From Corythucha ciliata (lineage: Eukaryota > Arthropoda > Insecta > Hemiptera > Tingidae): a stretch of DNA of 64,000 nucleotides. The stretch lies in contig CM075941.1 of the NCBI GenBank assembly GCA_038030265.1, positions 9,300,001 to 9,364,000 on the forward strand, written 5' to 3'. Below the pieces are notes generated by a model that was not told where the DNA came from, did no database searches, and saw only the letters and a program-made list of their open reading frames with translations. This document shows positions 12,861-25,800 of this stretch, in pieces (position 1 is the stretch's first letter; every line of letters starts with the position of its first letter). Position numbers and translations under genes: made by a program.

Positions 12861-15800
12861 ACCGTCAATTTAAAAATTAACTTGTTTCGCTGCTCTAGGG
12901 TGAGCAATATGGGAGCAAAGGAATGGCTGGTGACCTCAGTCTCCACCCCTCCCACTACCGATGGGCAAAGGGAAATCTGCGGCACCTATAGTAAAGTTTA
13001 GTCACCTTGGCGACACCTGTAATACCTGGAATGTGCATAATGTGATAATGACGCGTGGCATTTGTTTTATTTATTTGTGGTCACCGGGCTCTATCCCCAA
13101 CTGAAGTCGTCTCCTTCCGGACCAAACATCGTCAAGATCATTTTTTTCTCTTTCCTTCACATTTCTCTGAGGTGGCTGAGCTGACGAGGGTGGCGATCGC
13201 CCCTATCACCCCCTCCCCAATCATAAAACCGCCCCTGCTCTCATATAGTGTACATGTATAAGTTTTCTTTGCCCGAAGGAAAAAATGAACATAAGTAGGA
13301 CAACAATGCATGATGTTGATTTTAGATTAGGTACCTCTTCTTTTCTTAAAACTTGAGTTTTCACCGTTAAAAGTGAAAACTGAAAAGACGGGAGTGATAT
13401 ATTTACAGGTAAAGCTATAGCTCTGCAGGAGTGAGCTTTAAGCCGGTTAGGTAAACACCCCCGCCCTCACCATCCATTCCTACTGTGTATGGATTTGTTC
13501 CACTTGGGGGGGCAAAAATTGTGTATACTGTATATTTCTTATAAAAAAAAAAGAAAAAAATCTTCGAGGCATTTCTCCCCTCTTCATCCATTTTCGTTTT
13601 CTTTCATTAAACGTTCGGAGGCTTAAAAAGAATCCTCTCCCTAAAATAACCATTAAAAGACGCTAGTATAGCTGAGAAAAAGAAGGGAAAAAACCTTATA
13701 CTACTCTCTCTCCCATTAAGCCTCTTCTCGTGAAGTTTCATTACGCCGAGCAAGCATTATCCTTCCCTGCCCCCCCCCCCCAACCAAGACATGCTCAGGC
13801 AACATCATGGTAATACACTTTGTTTTCCTTGAAACTTTGAAATCCACCCAAAAGAAATCCTTTTTTTTTTTCTTTTTTGTAATGAGACTGCTGGGATGAT
13901 TTATTAATTTTTAATCAATTCGTCCATTTTCGAGAAATTCGGTTTTAGAAAAAAGAAGAAAAAGTGGGAGCCATTGAGCCAACGTTATGAGCATACGAAA
14001 AAAGGTAACTTTATGTGTTTTCATAACTAGGAAAGAAAGGTCTAAAGCTCCAAAAGCGGTGCGGTTCTTGTGGAAAAGTGAGGGGGGGGGGGGGGGTGAA
14101 AAGATGGGAATATTTGCCCACGAGCAGCAGGAGAGGCTTTTCCTCTCTTCTTTTTATACAAAAGGTGTAATCGGCGGCGTAGGGGGGCGGTTGAGGGGGG
14201 GGGGAAGGAAGGGCCCGCTTCGAAGGGAAAATGCAATTTTGGTCACGTAAAAAAAAAAAAAAAAAAAATATCGGTTGTGGGGGAAAACTGGCTTTGTGAT
14301 CAGCGTTGTGGAATGGGGGAGTACCACGTCCTCCCCCCCCCCCCAACACCACCGCCTGTTCCAAGAGAGTAAAAGTTAGACCATCAACAAGATGATGGTG
14401 GAGGAAAAGGCGTCTTAAGATCTTAAGTTTTTGGCAGGGGATCAAGTTTGTACGATGAGAGTACAAGGCGAGGGGTTGTGAAAGGATTGGCTATCGAGGG
14501 CTGGACGGAGGGTCGAGGGGGGGGGGATTGAGAAGCGTTTGTACCTCCAACTCCAAGTGGCAAGTTCTTTGTTCTTTCGAAAAAGTAGCACATAGCAATA
14601 TAACGAAGGAACGATTCTTCTCTTTAGTTCTTTTATTATTAAAAGAATTGGCTGTGAGTGCCAGGGGTGGGAAGCCCTACAGGACGTCTGGTTGTCGCAA
14701 TCTTTTGTTGTTTTTTAACTTAATTCGATAGGGGTCAAAGAGAATACTAAAAGAGAGAAACAGAAAAAAGTTAATTTTAATTAATAATGTATATTTCGGA
14801 AACCCTTTTTTGGGGATTCTCAAGTCAATGGTGATGTATTTTCGTTTTGTTAGGATGAGGAGGAGGAGGAGGGGGGCGAACTTGAAAGATTCGCACGTGC
14901 GGTCATTGAAATTATACAGAGGGTCGTGATTTGAGGTATTTCAGTATGATGTTTTCCCCCTATGGATTAAAAACTAACGTTTGAGAGCTCAAATTTATTT
15001 TTTTTCTCCCCTGCGTTGTCAATTACAGCAGAAGCCTATTTACAAAGTTTTAATGAATAGCCTCCCAGCCTCCTTTCCCTTAAATAAAACTACAGAGTTT
15101 TCCACAACAAAAAGTTCACGTATAGCCTTTTCAAAACACGCGGGCCCTTTCCACTATACAGCACAAACCACTTGATTGATGTTCACTACGTGTACCGAAC
15201 CTCCTCATGTTCAATCAACGGAGAGGATATAGGAAGTATAACCCCCCCCCCCTGAAAGACTACAACCGTGCGCCTCTCTCTCTCTCTAAAAGGGCTCTTC
15301 TCCACCCAAGGGTTGATAATTACAGGCTTTTGAGGAGTTCCCGAAGGCCATTGTTTCTAATACACCTCCCTCTCCTTCTCACGGAGCATACTACCCAGAC
15401 GCACAAATTATCATATTTACGGCACCAAAAGACCACCTTCTATCACCTTAAGCTCGCCCACTCGGAATATCACATCTAATAAATCCGCGGACATAATTAA
15501 CCTCGTATATGCACGAGACTATATGAATAGTGGGGAGGGGGGGAGGCAGTGGGAAGGATGGATAATGATACTTTACGAAGGTTTCAAAGCGAGGAGAATT
15601 TGAATTGCCATCGTAGAATTTAATGATTCCGTCTTTTATATCACTATTGTAGATTGCCTGGAGAGTTTTTGATTTAAATAACTTATTTTTATGGCAAAAA
15701 ATATGTAAATTCCTTGACATAAAGAACTTATAAAGGAGGTTTTCATAAGTATTATTGGTACTTCCCTTAATAAAATGTAACATTCTCCATCTCTTAGTTT

Positions 15801-16565
15801 GTTTTTAGTGCACTCATAAAATGAGGTGGGCGGCGGGAAGTAAAAAAAAAAAAAAAAATAGCATTACATTGTATGTACTTTAAAAAATAAATTCCCCTGC
15901 CATTTTTATAGGCGTAACGGAAATCTTCCATTGCGCTAGACATAGAGGCAAGTTTCCTGTCGATTCACTTCGTATAATTTCGTGGTTAAGAGCCCGGAAA
16001 TATCCCCTCTCTCTCTTCATTCATGTATCTGCCTATAGTTCATTACATGTTACGAAAGCTTATAGAGTGGTTTCATTACAGGAAAACTTTCAAGAGCTCT
16101 TTATTTCAAAATAGAAAGGTATAGAAAGGGGGGGGGAGGGCAAAATACTGTTTTAAATACCTAACGAAACCAAATTAATTGAGAATTAAAGAAGGTGACC
16201 ATTTTTAATTTAGTACGGAACGTTTGAATGAGCCGATTGAAAAAGGAAGACCCTCTAACGATTTACGTCCAACTCAGAAGGCAATAAAAAAGATTAAACT
16301 TGTCATGGTTCAGGGACGAAAAATGACCACGATGAGCCACTACAAACAGAATTTTCCAAGTTGACAAAACGTACCTACGCCAGTTGGTGCCGAAACGGAT
16401 TCAATAAGGTGTATAGCACAGAGGGGTGGTCAACCGAAGGGCCGCGGGCCAAAAACTGGCCCGCCCATGGCCCCTACAGTTGGTAAATAATCATCGTTAA
16501 TATTAGATTTTGGCGCTCCACGGATTTTTGCGCTAATGGAAATCAGTACCCTCGTGGGCGGCTAA
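12861..16565. other. Intergenic DNA, no gene seen
   Basis: AT-rich DNA with numerous G, C, A and T homopolymers, notably G runs at about 14083, 14200 and 14518 and a C run at 14331. Open frames such as 14011-14466 read through these runs and have no domain. At 16381 and 16419 there are two hAT-like CAG starts (CAGTTGGTGCCG and CAGAGGGGTGG). No gene is supported. Confidence 0.5.
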
Positions 16566-18590
16566 TCCTCCCCTTAATCCAGACCAAAATAGAAAATAAC
16601 GCTAATTTGAGGCTGAAATTGTGATAAATGGCTAATTCACGGCTGAAATTGATGAAAAAATAACTGATCCACGGCCACAAATAAGAAAAAGTGCTAAATC
16701 ACGGATAAAGTTTAAAAAAAACTTCACTACAAAAATTAAGAACAAGCTCTAAAATCGCGGATAAAGTGTAAAATACAGTCATTTGCGTTTAAAATTACGA
16801 AACACGCTGATTAACGGATAAACTAGTAAAAAATCAGTAATTCACGAAAACAAAACTGTCGTAAAAAGTTCGTGGCTCAGTCTGAAAAAACGCTAATTCA
16901 ATGCTGAAAGTGAAAAAATGCTAATTCATGGAAAATTTATAAAAAATGCTAATTGACTGATAAAATTGGGGAAATCGCTCTTTAGCAGCGCAGCTAAAAT
17001 CACGTATTCACGGCTAAAATTAAGAAAAGTTGCTAATTTGTGGATGCAATTGAGAAAAATCGCTAATTAGTGGCTGAAATGAAGGAGAACACGAATTCAC
17101 TGCAAAATTCAGATGAATCGCTAATTGACGGCTAAAATGGTGAAAAATCGCAAAAATGACAAAAGAATTGCAAATTCGCGGCTAAAATGAAGAAAACTAG
17201 CTAGTTTATGGTTATAATTATCGCGGATTAAATAAAAGAAACTTCGATTCGCGACTTCTGATCGTAACTTCGTGCCAGAAAGTAAAAAAAAAAATCACAT
17301 AATCCGCGGCCAAATTTCAGAAAAAGCGTTTACAGGTAGTTCGCGGAAAAAATTGGGGGAACTCTAATTCGTTGATGAAACGTAGAAAAATCCATAATTA
17401 TAGCGGCTAAAAAGGGGACAAATCGCTAAAATTTGCGGCTAAAATGGAGATAAATTGCTAAATTCACGACTAAAACGAGGAAAAACACAAGTTTGCGGTT
17501 GAAATTAAGAAAAGCATTCTTTCCCAGATACCGAAAAATGTTTATTCGCGGCTAAAATTGACGTAAAGAGCTAATCGCCAGCTAGAACAGAGAAAAATTT
17601 CAATTCAAAGCTAAAAATGAGGAAAGTAGTTAATTAGCGGATAGATTAGAAGAAAAAGCGCTAATTCACGAATAAAGTGTAGAAAAACGCTAATAAGCAG
17701 CTAAAATTAATAAAAATCACAAATTCACGGCTGAAATTACTTAAAACACCAATTTGCGGCTAAAATTGAAAAAACACCAATTCGCGGCTAAAATGCAGAA
17801 AAACGCCAATTCGTGGCTGAAATTAGGAAATAGCTCTTTCGTGACTATAAAATTAAGAAAAACATTCTATTCCGACTAATATTGCTGACATTTTTAATTC
17901 GCTTCTAAAATTAAGGGAAAGTGCCAATCGGCGTGGCGGCTAAACCAAGAAAAACGCTAATTCGTTGCTGAAATCGAGAAAAATCGCTAATTAGCGGGTA
18001 CGTTAGAAGAAAAGACGCTAATTCACGACTAAAGTGTAGCAAAACGCTAATAAACATCTAAACTTGAAAGAATCACAAATTCACGGCTAAAATTAAGGGA
18101 AACTGCCAATTTGCGGCTAAAATTGAGAAACCCCGCTGATTTGCGGCTATAAAATTGAGAAAAAAATTGCGATGTATCACTCAGCAGGCTCAGCTACTGT
18201 TGGAATTGGAGAAGACGCCAAAATTCAAGGTTTCTCAAGGCAACTTCATGACTAAACTTTTACTATTAAACTAAGTACAATTTTTGGTTTTAAATTGTTG
18301 ATTCGCGGATAATATTGAGAAGAAGAGCTCATTTTCCGCTGAAATTACGTAAAATGCACCAATTATTCAGTGGTAAAACGCTAATTCGTAGCTAACGGCG
18401 ACACAAATCAAGAATTAACGGCTAAAATTGAAAAACGCGCCAAACATAATTGACATAAAGCGCTAATTCCCAGCTAAAATTATTAGATACGTTGCTCACT
18501 CGCGGCAGTACCGGCCTCAGACATTTGTCCCCCTTGGACGAATCCTTCAACTGCGCCCCCACCGTTCCGAAAAAAGCGGCGATTTGGCGT
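16566..18590 (+). repeat. Satellite A, long forward block
   Basis: About 2 kb of forward units, the longest same-orientation run in the window. Units are 29-31 bp and diverged. Variant units with CTTCTGATCGTAACTTCG (near 17263) and TCTCAAGGCAACTTC (near 18228) interrupt the regular series. Confidence 0.9.
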
Positions 18591-19400
18591 TTTCTACATT
18601 TTATCTGCAAATAATTAGCGATTTTTTTTTCACGCCAGAGCCTCTTCTCAATTTTGATCGGTGAATTAGCTATTTTTCTCCATTTTTGGCCTCGAGTTAC
18701 CGATTTTTATCAATTTCTACCGTAAATTAGCGCCTTTTCCTATGATTGCCTACTAACTAGCCTCCGGAAACCGCGGCTTGCCATTATCTAATTTCCCACA
18801 AATTAGCAAATTTTCTCAAACTAACCTCCCAATCAGTCATTTTTCTTTATTTTAGCCGCAAAAATTAGCGTTTTTCATATTTTCAGCCACTAATTTTAGA
18901 TTTGTATTCACTTTCTGGCACGAATTATCAAATTCACGTTTTCTCCGTTTAATCTGGGAATTAGCGTTTTTGCAGCTGCAGCGCTTCGCTTCTCAATTTT
19001 ATCAGTGAATTCTCCATTTTAGCCGCAAATTAGCGATTTTTTTCTCATTTTAGGCGTAAATTGGCGATTTTTCACCATTTTAGCTGTGAATTGCCGATTA
19101 ATCTTTATTTCAGCCGTGAATTAGTGAATTTTCTGAATTTTGCAGTGAGTTCGTATTTTTATTGTTTTTAGCAGGCTAATGAGCGATTTTTCTCAATTTC
19201 ATCCATAAATTAGCACTTTTTCATAATGTTAGCTGGGAATTAGCGATTTTTTTTTTCGCTTTATGTGAATTAGAGCGTTTCCTCAATTTGAGCCACGAAC
19301 TTTTTTTTCCCTCAGAAGCCGAAAATTGTCGTTTTCTTAATTCCAGCCGCTATTTATCGTTTTTTATACACTTTTCCGCGAAGTAGCCAATTACTTTTCT
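18590..19400 (-). repeat. Satellite A, inverted block
   Basis: Reverse orientation from about 18590 to about 19400, facing forward blocks on both sides. Variant units with GCCTCCGGAAACCGCGG lie near 18770 and CCCTCAGAAGCCG near 19310. Confidence 0.9.
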
Positions 19401-20260
19401 TGATATAAAACTCGCAGCTTTTGCGAAAAACGTTAATTTACAATTGCAACAACAAGCAGATACAATTGGGAAAACTCTTATACACGGCAAAAATGGAGGG
19501 AATCGCAAATTAAATTACTGCTAAAATTGAGAAAACCCGCTAATTCACTAATAAAATTGAAAAAAAGCGCGAATTAAGAAAAAATCACTAAAATTCATGA
19601 ATGAAATTGGGAAAAAAGCTATTTCGTGGATATAAGGTCTAGAAAAAACGTTAATTCGTGGATAAAAAGGAAAAAATCGGCTAATTCATAGCTAAAATTA
19701 AGAAAGACGCTATAATTCGGGGTTGAAATTAAGAAAAAGTGGTAATTTGAGGCTAAAATTGAGGATTCTGAGGACATTTTTTCCTTGTCCGCCGTTTTCC
19801 CTTAATTTTTCTAGACGAGCCCCATGGCGGTCCCTCACGCTGCACCACCGCACGCACTGCACAGTTCGCAGCTAAAATTGAGAAAACCGCTAATTCGCGC
19901 GGTTAAATCATGAGGAAATCAGCGAATTCGTGCGGCTAAAATTGAGTAAAAACTGTGAATCTGGTCTAAAATTAATTGAGAAATAATTCGCGGCTCCGAC
20001 TAATAAAACTCACTTATTCCCACGCCTAAGATTGAGACAAGCGCTCATTTGCAGCTAAGATAGAGAAAAAACGTAATTCGCGGCTAAAGTTAAAAATTCA
20101 CTCATTCTCAACTTGAAATGAGTGAAAAACGCCAACAAGCGAAAGTTCCATTTCGAATCAACATGAAAAAATCCGCAAAAGCTCCAATTCGTGCCCAAAA
20201 TGTAGGAAACGTCCTGATTCACGACAAAAATTCGGGAAAGCGCTAATTTTACGTTGATAA
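19400..20260 (+). repeat. Satellite A, forward block
   Basis: Forward units with a GC-rich break at 19760-19865, which includes CGCACGCACTG. The array stops near 20250. Confidence 0.85.
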
Positions 20261-21787
20261 ACCATCAATTCCCAGCGGTTCTTGCTGAGGCCTCGATCAC
20301 GGACCTCCCACGGTGTAGCGTTAGCGCTACTGATGATCTGCGTCAGAGCGATACGGATTCTTCACTTTACACATTCAATGAATATCCTACTCGGAGGAAT
20401 ACAGTTTTGAAGCCATCAAGTTTAGAATTAAAACCGATTTGTTTTCGCCTATTATTTTCCATTGTCAGACGCCTAATCTCCGCACTGGGTTTATAAATTC
20501 CCTTTTTACCCACAGCACGCAATTAGCGCACTTAGCACATACTGATTTCCTTCTCTCTCTCTCCTCTCGCTGCCGCACTCTCTGAACTTTGAGAGATAGA
20601 TTTGTGCGGTTTCAAGTAAACTTGCGCTTGAAGTGAGGTAAAGTTTCCCGTTTAGAAACCTGAAAACGAGATTTAGTTTGAAAGCTAACTCGTTTGCATG
20701 GGAGCGAGCGTGTGAAGCCAAACCCCCCCCCCCACTACCCGACAACCTCTCCCGGAGAGAATCCCATCCTTTCAATCCGTTTTAACGGGATTTTTTTTTT
20801 TTTTTTTTTTTGAGACAAAGAGAACGTTGGCAACGGGGGCAGTTGATTGCTGATGAAGTTCAATTTGTTTGTTGGTTTTTCGGGTAAATTATTTCAATGG
20901 AAAAAAGCTTTTGGCCTGCTTTAAACCCTCATCGCGTCAATTTTAAGCCTCTTTAAGTAACCGATTATTTAGAAAAATTATCATAAATAAACATACAAAG
21001 CTCTTCGTGTATGCATGGGAGGGATGATTTCCTTCTCGCTAAAAAAGAAGAAGCCCTAATTCATAATAATTACTTAGTTTTTTTGACATCCACCTGTCGT
21101 CCAACCCATCTGTTTAACTCTCACTCCATTCTCCCCCTCCCCCCCCCCAATAAAAACATCGCTGATTTTGATCGCTGAAAAAATACCGCATTTAAACACT
21201 CTATCTTTTCTCACTACACCATTCTTTACAGCAGTTTTCAACTTGTCCCAGACCCTCCCCCGCCCCATCCATCCATTTAACTCGAAACTGAATTAGTACC
21301 GATTCGCCATCGGTACTGGCTACAATTAAACTAGACAAAGGAATCAAATTAAACTTTTAAAAGGAAGAGAGAAGGTCTATATCCAATTTGTGGGTGGGCG
21401 TCAATTAGAGCTTTAATTGACGGGAATTAAACGGATGCGTTACCAACCTAAAAATCATTTCTATTTATTTTTAAAAGTTAATTGTCATCCGCTGTGTCAA
21501 CATTTTCCTTTCTCCCAACTTTGTTCATCAAGAAAAAAAAAAAAAAAAAAAAAGAGGGGAAAACTGGACAATCCCACACTCCTTTCATTACACTTAATCG
21601 ATCGAAATTAAGGATTATTATGACGTTATTTATAAGTGAACGCATGAATGGGATAGCAATTTTTATGTTTCACTTCCTGTCTAAAGTCTATTGTTGTTGG
21701 GGGAACATAGTTGGAGAGGTCCTGTTTCGATACGGTCACGTATACGCTTGGAGCCCCAAGGTGCTTTTAAGCTCACCACATTAGTCA

Positions 21788-21821
<34 letters not shown>

Positions 21822-22860
21822 CTTCCTGGGGGAAATTCCCGAAACATTCATCAATAAATTGTGTAGTAAAACGTAACCCATTCTATTGGGGGGGGAGGGG
21901 GTTGATTTTGAGATGATCCAATTTGGACATCAGGTTTTATGACCCGCTATAACACTCTGCACCTTGCTGTTTGTGTCGTGTCAAGTATTTTTTCCAAGCC
22001 TAAAAACAACTTTTCTTTTCTAATTCTATTTTTTCACCCCCAGAAACGAGTTGGGGTCCAAATTAGTAGATTTCTTAAACCGAATTAGAGTCCAAAACGT
22101 GTTAAAAGACTAAACAGGTTGGCGGATATATTACTGTGCGGGTCCCGTGTTGCCGGTGTCGCTTCCTTGACCAAAATAGCTGGAGTCAAGAAGTTCGATT
22201 ATTTACGATTATGAATTAGCCAGTTGAAGTTTCCATCTTTTTTTTATTATAAAAACAAAAATTGCAGAGAATTTTCTCATTAAAAAAAGAAAAAAAAAAA
22301 CGGATGCTAAAAAATAAAGGAAACCCGCATTTGGGAGCACCCTTCAAGGAATTGTCACATTTTTGTATAAAGGATTTCAGAGCCAAACCACATTCTCTTT
22401 TATGAGGAGATCTTCATCTTTTTCAAGTCAAAAACATTTTAAATTATTGAATAAAATATTTAGAATGTCACCAGCTTTCCCTTATTCAAGGCCTGAAAAC
22501 CAAGCTACGCGCTTCTCTCTTGTTCCAATAATTTTGTTTCGGATTTTTTTCCTAGTCAATAACTAAAGAGAAAGATCTCTGCACTGATTAACCAGCGTCG
22601 AGACTCAAGACTATGTGTTTCGAAACCAATGTACAAATTTTGTTGCCCTTAATCCAGTTAACCCAATTGAAATTTAAACATTATATGTTTGAAATCAAGT
22701 TGATGGGGGAATGGAGAGGGGGGGTTAAAAGATTTGTTCGCAATATGCCAACGTTTTTGATTGACACTAGGAGTGATACATGGAGTAAAAACTGTATGAA
22801 CACGTGTTAAAATAAGAGAAAAGTGAAAGGTTAAAAAGAGAAAAAGAGAGCACTGACCTG
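20261..22860. other. Intergenic DNA 3' of the Toll gene
   Basis: AT-rich DNA with A, T and C homopolymers and no recognisable gene. Because Toll is transcribed leftward, the 3' UTR and polyadenylation signal should lie in the right part of this stretch; an AATAAA on the minus strand near 22240 is one candidate but is unproven. Confidence 0.5.
21791..21821. repeat. (GA)n microsatellite
   Basis: About 15 perfect AG dinucleotide repeats. The open frames spanning it are low-complexity artefacts. Confidence 0.95.
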
Positions 22861-25800
22861 TTAAACAAAATAGGTTCGTCCCGGTTGACCCTGAGGATCA
22901 GGTATACAACTGTAAACGTGATGGTGGACTTTAGGCGGTTGCCTCTGCTGGTAGTCAATCGAAACGTAGCTATGAGGATCCTCTTCTTCGTCTGTCGTCG
23001 TCCTCTGTGACGACTCTTCCGAGACACAAGTCGACTGCGTCGGAGCGGAAGACTGTGTAATCGAGGCCGGTGACATTCGACACCAAGTCTCCTGTGTGGT
23101 GGGCGCCGCCGTGTAGCGAGCACCCGACCCTGGTTTTCCAGCGTCGACGACGACGACTTTTTTCAGAGCGCCGTCGGCGGTGGTTTTACGTCGAATGTCG
23201 GGCATGGCGTAGCGAAGTTTCTCCCAGAACCTTTTCTCACCCCACGAGATGACTTTACAGGTTTTGAGAAGAAGCTGGAGCTCGGGATCAGGACCGACGT
23301 CGGTTGTGAGCACCAAAAGGACTTTACTTCGCCGCGACCGAGTTCGCTCGATGCAGGCTTGAAGAGCCGCTCTAAAAGGCGGTCGCTCCCATTCATTTTG
23401 AAGGAAGGAGAGCGAAAGTACGATGACTATGCGTCGCGAGGCGTCCGATGCCCCTAGTATACTGTCGGTTAGATACGACGGGCTCATGACGTGAAGGTCA
23501 CGGTAGTGCAGACAAAGGGAGTAGCCGGATCTTTCAAGGTTAGCCGAAATGACTTGGCTAACGAATTCCTCGTCTTTTACGCTGTACACCACGTAAGCGT
23601 CATATAAGCGATTGTCTTCCTCGACAGAGCCCTCGCTAAAAACTCGTAATCCGTATTTAGAGTGAATCCACAGGCTCACGTCCTTTCTGAATATAAACCC
23701 AAGAATAGTTATTAAAAGGATGATAATGAAAACAACTAAACTAGCCGCTACAAAAGGAATATAATCTTCCTCAAGTATTGCAGGGTTGTAAAACGTGTTC
23801 CGTTGAACAGCGGATGTCGCGGCGGCAGAATCGCGAGCTTCCGAACATCTTTTGATCGTGTCAACAACGGTGGACTTCCCGTCAGAACAAACCAGTTTGT
23901 TCGAATCGACCGCAATTGAATTTTCTTTCAGCCACGACTCCATGTGTGCGAAATTTTCACACGTGCACGTCCAGGTGTTTCCCTCTAATGAAACGGTTGC
24001 GAGGGTTTCCGAGTGAATTTGCCATGGCTCGAAATTCACGATTTTATTTTGTTCGAGCTTTAAAACTTCCAAGGATTTCATTGATTTGAATGTGTTGTTC
24101 CCTAAATGTTTGATTTCGTTGTGCCCCAAATAAAGCTCGTTTAAATTTTCAAGTTGATCGAACTCAAACCCACGAAGCTCCTGCAAATGATTGTTTTCCA
24201 TGTGCAGTACTTTCAAACTGGTGACCCCGTTGAAAGTTCGATTATGTAAGGAGGCGATATTACTGTTATTTAAATATAAAACTTCGAGTTTCTTTTTACC
24301 AATAAAAACATGACTGCCGAGCTCACCCAAATCGTTACCGTCCAAATAAATCTCCGTCGCATCCATTGGAATTTTCGTCGGAACCGAGGTGTAACCGGCA
24401 TTTGAGCAATCGACCACGTTCGCCGTCCAAGTGTGGTCATGGTAACACGTACAGTTAGCCGGACACGTCATTTCACAGTCACAAGCGTCAAAATCACAAC
24501 AATGACACAGTGCGAAACAGTGGGTTTCATACGGACAGAGAAATTGCGACGGTTTCAAGTCCATTAAAGGACGAGTGGGACTGCCTCGCGTGTGCGACAA
24601 GTAACAAGTGACAGACTCAAGGTCCATAACCCGAGGATATTGTTTTTGCCGGCTCATGTCGTTAATCCTTTGAAGCCACTCCATCGTGCAGTCGCAGTCG
24701 ATCGGGTTGTTCCCGATAAAAAATTGAGGCGCGTCTTTTATATCAGGCGAGAGTCTCAGAGCGTTCAAATCGATCGACTGTAATTTATTCGCGAACAAAA
24801 CAACTCGGCTCAAATTCGCTTTACGCTCGAATGTGCCCGGCTTAACTTTTCGTATCAGATTATCATTTAAGAGGACCGTTTCAACGCTGTCAGGAATTGA
24901 ATTCTCATTAATTTCAGTCAACCGATTAAAGCTAGCGTCCAACATTTTGATCTGCAAGTTGCTCCGCTTTTCGAAATAATTCCCCAAATCCGCCACGTTA
25001 TTTTTATGCATATCCAGCCATTCCAAGCTCTGTGGAATCAACGCGTAGTCAAACCACTGTAACTGATTATCCGAAACGTTCAACCAAACGAGTCCAGTGA
25101 GATTTACGAACATTCCATTTATGTCTTTTAATTGATTCCCATCAAGACGGATGGCGTGAAGCGTTGGACTCGTCCCGAAAGCAGCCTTGTCAACGTGTTG
25201 GATTTTATTGTAAGCTAAATTTAACACCTGAAGGGATGGAAGAGTTGAAAAAGCGTCCTTTGACACGTTCGTCACCAGGTTGTCAATGAGTCGAAGACCG
25301 TAGAGCTGTTCAAGACCTTGAAATGACGCGTTGTTGATTGAATCGATGCGATTTTCCCCCAAATCCAATGTTTTCAAAAAACGAAGCTGAGCGATTCCTT
25401 CGGGAATTTGATTCAATTGATTACCACTTAGTCCGAGGTCGTGTAAATTTGAACAGTTTTCAAATGCCTTTGGGTTGACTGCTGTTATTTGATTGTGATC
25501 CAAAAATAACTGGTTGAGAACGTATAGACCGGTAAAGTGATGAGATTCTATCATAATTAATTTATTATGTGACAGAGTCAGGGCGTGTAAATTACTCAGC
25601 GTCGCAAACGCATTATCAGCCAGACTGTCGATGTTGTTGTGATCTAGATTGAGGATTTGAAGGCTGTATAAATCTTGAAAAACGTGAGAGTCAATTTTGT
25701 TCAATTGATTACGCCTTAAATTGAGAACGACTAGGCGAACCAGCCCAGAAAATGTGTCTCGATTGACCCACGAGCTTGTCAGTTCGTTATAAGATAAATC

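Noticed and set aside
14011..14466. A 151-codon minus-strand open frame
   Set aside because: It reads through G, C and A homopolymer runs giving Phe and Pro tracts, with no domain.
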